Assembly (NCBI GenBank): GCA_020696915.1 | Contig: JAJFMR010000118.1 | Location: 1-8,174, forward strand | DNA length: 8,174 bases | Source: Rhizobiaceae bacterium | Lineage (GTDB): Bacteria; Pseudomonadota; Alphaproteobacteria; Rhizobiales; Rhizobiaceae | Direction: 5' to 3' | In this document: piece after piece, positions 6,208 to 8,174 of the stretch | How positions within the stretch are numbered: the first letter of the stretch is position 1 | Layout: each line of letters opens with the position of its first letter | Notes under the pieces: generated by a model | What the model was told of the DNA's origin: nothing | The model's input: only the letters and a program-made list of their open reading frames with translations | The model's database searches: none | Program-made: the position numbers and the translations under genes

Positions 6208-7736
6208 GCCGCCGCATCCCGCGGCTCGACGCCCGCCATCAGCAGCCCGAGCTCGCCTTCGCTGGCGTCGGGCCCGCGTTCGCCGACGACGCGGCCACCG
6301 AACATCACCAGGATCCGGTCGGACAGCGAGCGGATCTCGTCGAGCTCGACGGAGATCAGCAGCACCGCCTTCCCCCGGTCGCGCATGTCGATCAGCCGCC
6401 GGTGAATGAATTCGATGGCCCCGACATCGACGCCGCGGGTCGGCTGACCGACCACCAGCACGCCCGGATCCTGCTCCATTTCGCGGGCCAGCACGATCTT
6501 CTGCTGGTTGCCGCCGGAGAAGTTGGCGGTCCTCAGCCGCGGATTTGACGGCCTGATGTCGTAGAGTCGGCTCTTGGTCCTGGCATCGGCGATGATCGCG
6601 TCGCCGTCGAGAAATGGCCCTTTCAGATATTGTTTCTGGTCGTGATAGCCGAGAATGCAGTTCTCGCTCTGCTCGAAGGCCAGAACCAGGCCGACGTGAT
6701 GCCGGTCTTCGGGAACATGGGCGAGGCCTCTGTCGCGAAGTTCGCCCGGGTCGCAGATGCTGGTGACGTGGATCGGCCGGCCGTCGAGCATGACCGTTCC
6801 CGACACTGCCGGCCGGATTCCTGCTATGGCCTCGATCAGCTCCGACTGGCCGTTGCCGGCGACCCCGGCAATGCCGACGATCTCGCCGCCGCGCACGTCG
6901 AAGGATACATCGTCCACCATGGTGACGCCGCGAGAATCCCGGATCGTGAGGTTGCGCAGCGACAGCTTGACGGCGCCCGGATTGGCCGCGCCCTTGTCGA
7001 CGCGCAACAGCACGCGGCGTCCGACCATCAGCTCGGCGAGTTCCTCGACCGTCGTCTTCGCCGTCTCGCGCGTCGCGACGATCGTGCCCTGACGCATCAC
7101 CGACACGGTATCGGTGATGGCCATGATCTCGCGCAGCTTGTGGGTGATGAGGACGATGGTCTTCCCCTGCTCCTTCAGCTGCCTGAGGATGCGGAACAGA
7201 TGGTCGGCCTCGGGCGGCGTGAGAACGCCGGTCGGCTCGTCGAGGATGAGGATCTCGGCGCCGCGGTAGAGCGCCTTGAGAATTTCCACCCGCTGCTGAA
7301 GGCCGACCGGCAATTCCTCGATGATGGCGTCCGGATCGACCTCGAGGCCGTATTCCCGCTCCAGGCGCTCCAGTTCGGAGCGGGCCCTGGCGATGCTCGT
7401 CTTGAGCAGCGCCTCGGTCTCCGCCCCGAGAATCACGTTCTCGAGGACCGTGAAATTCTCGACCAGCATGAAGTGCTGGTGGACCATGCCGATGCCAAGC
7501 GCTATGGCGTCGTTGGGCGCCCGGATCACCGCCGGCATGCCGTTGACCCTTATGTCGCCGCTGTCGGCCTGGTAGAAGCCGTAGAGGATGGACATCAGCG
7601 TCGACTTGCCTGCGCCGTTCTCGCCGACGATTCCGCGTATGGTGCCGCGCTCGATGTCGAGGTTGATGTCGCGATTGGCGCGCACCGCTCCGAAGCTCTT
7701 GTCGATGCCGATCAGCTCGATTGCGGCTTCAGCCAT
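6204..7736 (-). CDS. Nucleoside ABC transporter ATP-binding protein, two fused ATPase domains (NupO/YufO-like)
   Basis: Cytoplasmic energy-coupling subunit with two nucleotide-binding domains in one chain; 510 residues is typical for the family. The N domain is canonical: Walker A GENGAGKST (38-46), Q-loop near HQHF (86-89), signature LPVGLQQRVEI (142-152), Walker B ILILDEPTG (162-170; Glu167) and H-loop His199. The C domain is degenerate in the way usual for this and the RbsA/MglA families: the Walker A position reads GVAGNGQSE (291-299, no Lys), the signature FSGGNQQK (406-413) is intact, Walker B ends VVGQPTRG with Gln431 in place of the catalytic Glu, and Ser replaces the H-loop His in LLISVELDE (459-467). 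I chose the ATG at 7736 because it gives the family length and an MxxxxIEL...I.K.FG opening; an upstream ATG at 7784 would add 16 residues unlike the family. It appears to be the first gene of the operon. No BMP binding-protein gene precedes it. Confidence 0.94.
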   Translation of the reverse strand: MAEAAIELIGIDKSFGAVRANRDINLDIERGTIRGIVGENGAGKSTLMSILYGFYQADSGDIRVNGMPAVIRAPNDAIALGIGMVHQHFMLVENFTVLENVILGAETEALLKTSIARARSELERLEREYGLEVDPDAIIEELPVGLQQRVEILKALYRGAEILILDEPTGVLTPPEADHLFRILRQLKEQGKTIVLITHKLREIMAITDTVSVMRQGTIVATRETAKTTVEELAELMVGRRVLLRVDKGAANPGAVKLSLRNLTIRDSRGVTMVDDVSFDVRGGEIVGIAGVAGNGQSELIEAIAGIRPAVSGTVMLDGRPIHVTSICDPGELRDRGLAHVPEDRHHVGLVLAFEQSENCILGYHDQKQYLKGPFLDGDAIIADARTKSRLYDIRPSNPRLRTANFSGGNQQKIVLAREMEQDPGVLVVGQPTRGVDVGAIEFIHRRLIDMRDRGKAVLLISVELDEIRSLSDRILVMFGGRVVGERGPDASEGELGLLMAGVEPRDAAA

Positions 7737-7816
7737 CCCGCCGTCCCACCCTGTCGCCCCCGGCCTCCGAAAAAGCGCTATCACGCCGCCCTTTCACTGC
7801 CAATCGGCGCCGGACA

Positions 7817-7845
7817 CTCTCGACAAATGAGCCGCCGCTTGTCAA
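7817..7845 (-). promoter_or_regulatory. Candidate promoter/operator of the nucleoside transport operon
   Basis: On the minus strand TTGACA (7845-7840) is a perfect -35 hexamer, about 100 bp before the ATPase start. The hexamer 17 bases downstream is CGAGAG, a poor -10, so the promoter is tentative; alphaproteobacterial -10 boxes are often weak. TTGACAA (7845-7839) and TTGTCGA (7826-7820) form a dyad with six of seven pairs matching and 12 bases between. It could be an operator overlapping the promoter, but arms this short also arise by chance. Confidence 0.3.
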
Positions 7846-7868
7846 TTTCAGGCGAAGACGGGTGAACA

Positions 7869-7896
7869 GGGCGGGCGGGGGCCCGCAAGGGTGGGG
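7869..7896 (+). other. G-rich hairpin / potential G-quadruplex upstream of slyX
   Basis: The + strand carries five G runs of three or more within 28 bases, fitting the G3+N1-7 pattern for a quadruplex. The same stretch also contains a perfect hairpin, GCGGGC (7871-7876) / GCCCGC (7881-7886), with a GGGG loop. It lies just before the slyX start and would be in its leader if transcription starts upstream. G-rich tracts are not rare in DNA of this composition. Confidence 0.4.
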
Positions 7897-7917
7897 CGAT
7901 TCGGATGGATGCCAGGG

Positions 7918-8124
7918 ATGACGGCGTCGGGGCGGCTGACTACGCTGGAGGTGCGCGCGGCGGAGCAGGAGCGCACCATCGAGGAGCTTTCCGGGCAGAT
8001 CGCCGAGCAGTGGAAGACGATCGAGCGACTGGAACGGAAGGTTGCAGCCCTCACCGACCGCCTGCGCGGCCTCGAGGACCGGAGCGCACCGGACGTTCCG
8101 GATACCAGGCCGCCGCACTGGTGA
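7918..8124 (+). CDS. slyX: SlyX family small coiled-coil protein
   Basis: A 68-residue protein matching the SlyX pattern. After a short N terminus comes a charged heptad-rich helix from about residue 6 to 53, with the family-like LEVRAAEQERTIEELSGQI and IERLERKVAALTDRLRGLE stretches predicting a coiled coil. A Pro-rich tail follows, ending RPPHW, close to the PPHY terminus of E. coli SlyX. There is no signal peptide or membrane segment. The biochemical function of SlyX is not established; the name comes from proximity to slyD in E. coli. I chose the ATG at 7918, which has GGATGG nine bases upstream. An in-frame ATG at 7909 and a GTG at 7891 are possible alternatives that would add 3 or 9 residues. 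It is transcribed away from the nucleoside operon, and nothing suggests it belongs to that pathway. Confidence 0.85.
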   Translation: MTASGRLTTLEVRAAEQERTIEELSGQIAEQWKTIERLERKVAALTDRLRGLEDRSAPDVPDTRPPHW

Positions 8125-8131
8125 AGCGGCC

Positions 8132-8174
8132 ATGAACGACCACGGCAAACGACGCGATCTGGCCGCCAGAATCC
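8132..8174 (+). CDS. Possible start of an unidentified gene (cut by window edge)
   Basis: An ATG seven bases after the slyX stop opens a frame of 14 codons to the window end (MNDHGKRRDLAARI). The close spacing and basic, plausible N terminus suggest a gene co-transcribed with slyX. The ribosome binding site is weak (GAAGCGG), and too little is present to recognise a family. Confidence 0.35.
   Translation, partial: MNDHGKRRDLAARI

Larger units (their letters stand above)
7737..7917. other. Divergent intergenic region between transporter operon and slyX
   Basis: This stretch should hold the promoters for both the minus-strand transporter/salvage operon and slyX. A consensus TTGACA on the minus strand, an imperfect TTGACAA/TTGTCGA dyad, and a G-rich block with a perfect GC hairpin are visible. 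I see no gene, riboswitch or terminator in it. Confidence 0.6.

Noticed and set aside
5023..6405. A 460-codon open frame on the + strand opposite the permease genes
   Set aside because: The translation is rich in Gly, Arg, His, Asp and Gln with no domain, as expected from the antisense of GC-rich membrane-protein genes. The minus-strand frame has clear ABC permease motifs.
6204..7736. The degenerate second ATPase domain as evidence of a broken gene
   Set aside because: Loss of the Walker A Lys, Gln for the catalytic Glu and loss of the H-loop His in the C domain are usual for this class of sugar/nucleoside ATPases; the frame is intact.
6630..7865. A 411-codon open frame on the + strand opposite the ATPase gene
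   Set aside because: Antisense shadow: low-complexity, charged composition with no recognisable motif. The opposite strand encodes intact Walker and signature motifs.
7905..8135. An alternative + strand frame overlapping slyX (start 7905)
   Set aside because: The product is Gly/Ala/Arg-rich without heptads, while the 7918 frame has a clear SlyX coiled coil and PPHW end.
1..8174. CRISPR arrays, tRNA or rRNA genes, insertion sequences, phage or defence genes
   Set aside because: I saw no regularly spaced direct repeats, no tRNA-like cloverleaf, no transposase or integrase motifs, and no frame with defence-type domains. All long conserved frames belong to nucleoside transport and salvage or slyX.

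Overview
The window is GC-rich (roughly two thirds G+C by eye). Its protein sequences and two mosaic intergenic repeats suggest an alphaproteobacterium of the Hyphomicrobiales (Rhizobiales), plausibly a Mesorhizobium/Phyllobacteriaceae-like chromosome. This placement rests on remembered protein and repeat styles, not on a search.

Layout from left to right: (1) the C-terminal half of an adenosine deaminase (add, + strand), cut by the window edge. (2) A gene-free stretch of about 300 bp with stem-loops and one copy of a mosaic palindromic repeat. (3) upp, uracil phosphoribosyltransferase (+). (4) A minus-strand operon that converges on upp and reads, in transcription order: a double-domain ABC ATPase, two integral-membrane permeases of the BMP/NupNOPQ-type nucleoside importer, cdd (cytidine deaminase), a trimeric-type purine nucleoside phosphorylase, and deoA (thymidine phosphorylase). 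(5) A divergent intergenic region of about 180 bp. (6) slyX (+), a small coiled-coil protein, followed by the likely first codons of another + strand gene at the right edge.

The genes make a coherent uptake-and-salvage module. The ABC transporter would import nucleosides. Cdd deaminates (deoxy)cytidine and Add deaminates (deoxy)adenosine. The phosphorylases release bases and (deoxy)ribose-1-phosphate, and Upp captures uracil as UMP with PRPP. Coupling in the minus operon is tight: an ATGA overlap, a 1-nt gap, a 7-nt gap, then a GTGA overlap. The exception is the 111-bp gap before deoA, which holds the second copy of the repeat. No substrate-binding (BMP) lipoprotein gene lies beside the transporter, and no uridine phosphorylase is seen.

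I see no evidence for a novel defence, mobile or otherwise undescribed system. The window is mostly ordinary metabolism. The items most worth a second look are the paired repeats (one supplies the stop codon of the purine phosphorylase gene), the missing binding-protein gene, a substituted residue in the Upp PRPP loop, and G-rich structure in front of slyX.
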